From positions 1 to 5,950 of the forward strand of contig PXBU01000203.1 of NCBI GenBank assembly GCA_003566795.1: DNA of 5,950 nucleotides, read 5' to 3'. The position numbers were made by a program, and so were the translations under genes. The notes under the pieces were generated by a model. It made no database searches. It was not told the origin of the DNA and worked only from the letters and a program-made list of their open reading frames with translations. Origin of the DNA: Puniceicoccaceae bacterium. GTDB taxonomy: Bacteria; Verrucomicrobiota; Verrucomicrobiia; Opitutales; Coraliomargaritaceae. Shown piece after piece: positions 5,874-5,950 of this stretch (the stretch's first letter is position 1; each line of letters starts with the position of its first letter).

Positions 5874-5897
5874 GGGCTTTCCTCCCGGAGCCCCTGT
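5874..5897 (-). repeat. Decayed inverted REP-like unit after copy 2
   Basis: It occupies the same relative place as the unit at 5694-5717. GGGCTTTCC (5874-5882), loop TCCC and GGAGCCC (5887-5893) can still form a stem with a bulge on the left arm. The foot tetranucleotide CTAC has become CTGT (5894-5897). I read it as a degenerated unit that a RAYT would no longer recognise. Confidence 0.55.
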
Positions 5898-5950
5898 GAT
5901 GCTTTGCGCTCGTTAACGACATCGTATGCGACCAGATTTTCGATTGTAAC
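5898..5950. other. Non-coding end of window
   Basis: I see no gene, start signal or repeat in these last bases beyond a 10-bp perfect palindrome TCGTTAACGA (5910-5919), which may be chance. The neighbouring gene lies outside the window. Confidence 0.4.

Noticed and set aside
5910..5919. Palindrome TCGTTAACGA
   Set aside because: It is an isolated 10-bp palindrome with no associated promoter, repeat or gene in view; chance is sufficient.
5440..5922. A 160-codon minus-strand open frame over the yggS-type 3' end and the repeats
   Set aside because: Its translation is built from the palindromic repeats (RRGFPMGSPRA appears twice) and from antisense of the YggS-type gene; it is a shadow of GC-rich repeats.

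Overview
The window holds four protein genes and two repeat-rich intergenic ends. None of the four genes has a convincing Shine-Dalgarno sequence. The ends carry short degenerate repeats and palindromic REP-like elements, and the LysR and M16 protein styles fit a free-living Gram-negative bacterium. My best guess is a member of the Verrucomicrobiota, possibly Opitutae (Puniceicoccales/Coraliomargarita-like). That assignment is an inference from style and not from a marker gene.

Layout. Positions 1-250 are non-coding and contain a 7-bp tandem repeat (161-237). Three genes follow on the minus strand, read right to left: a LysR-family regulator (4776 to 3862), a secreted two-part M16 zinc peptidase of about 1018 residues (3789 to 733), and a 149-residue protein of unknown function (700 to 251). 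The peptidase and the unknown protein are only 32 bp apart and probably share a transcript. The lysR-to-peptidase gap of about 57-72 bp contains two small hairpins, so read-through from lysR is possible but unproven. On the plus strand, divergent from lysR, is a YggS/PLPBP-type pyridoxal phosphate (PLP) homeostasis protein (4873-5568).

The 96-bp divergent lysR/yggS-type intergenic region carries two symmetric T-N11-A inverted repeats, centred exactly 20 bp apart and overlapping the best lysR promoter candidate. This is the classic arrangement for a LysR regulator that represses itself and controls the divergent gene.

Positions 5569-5950 are non-coding. They hold two near-identical copies, offset by 180 bp, of a roughly 101-bp imperfect palindrome. 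Each end of the palindrome is a GTAG-plus-hairpin unit in inverted orientation, followed by a third inverted unit. This is the architecture of REP/REPIN (BIME-like) elements mobilised by RAYT transposases; no such transposase is in the window. A 12-bp minisatellite separates the two copies.

The window contains no complete novel defence or metabolic system. The most interesting items are the REPIN-like array, the phased LysR operators, the unassigned C-terminal domain of the peptidase and the unrecognised 149-residue protein.
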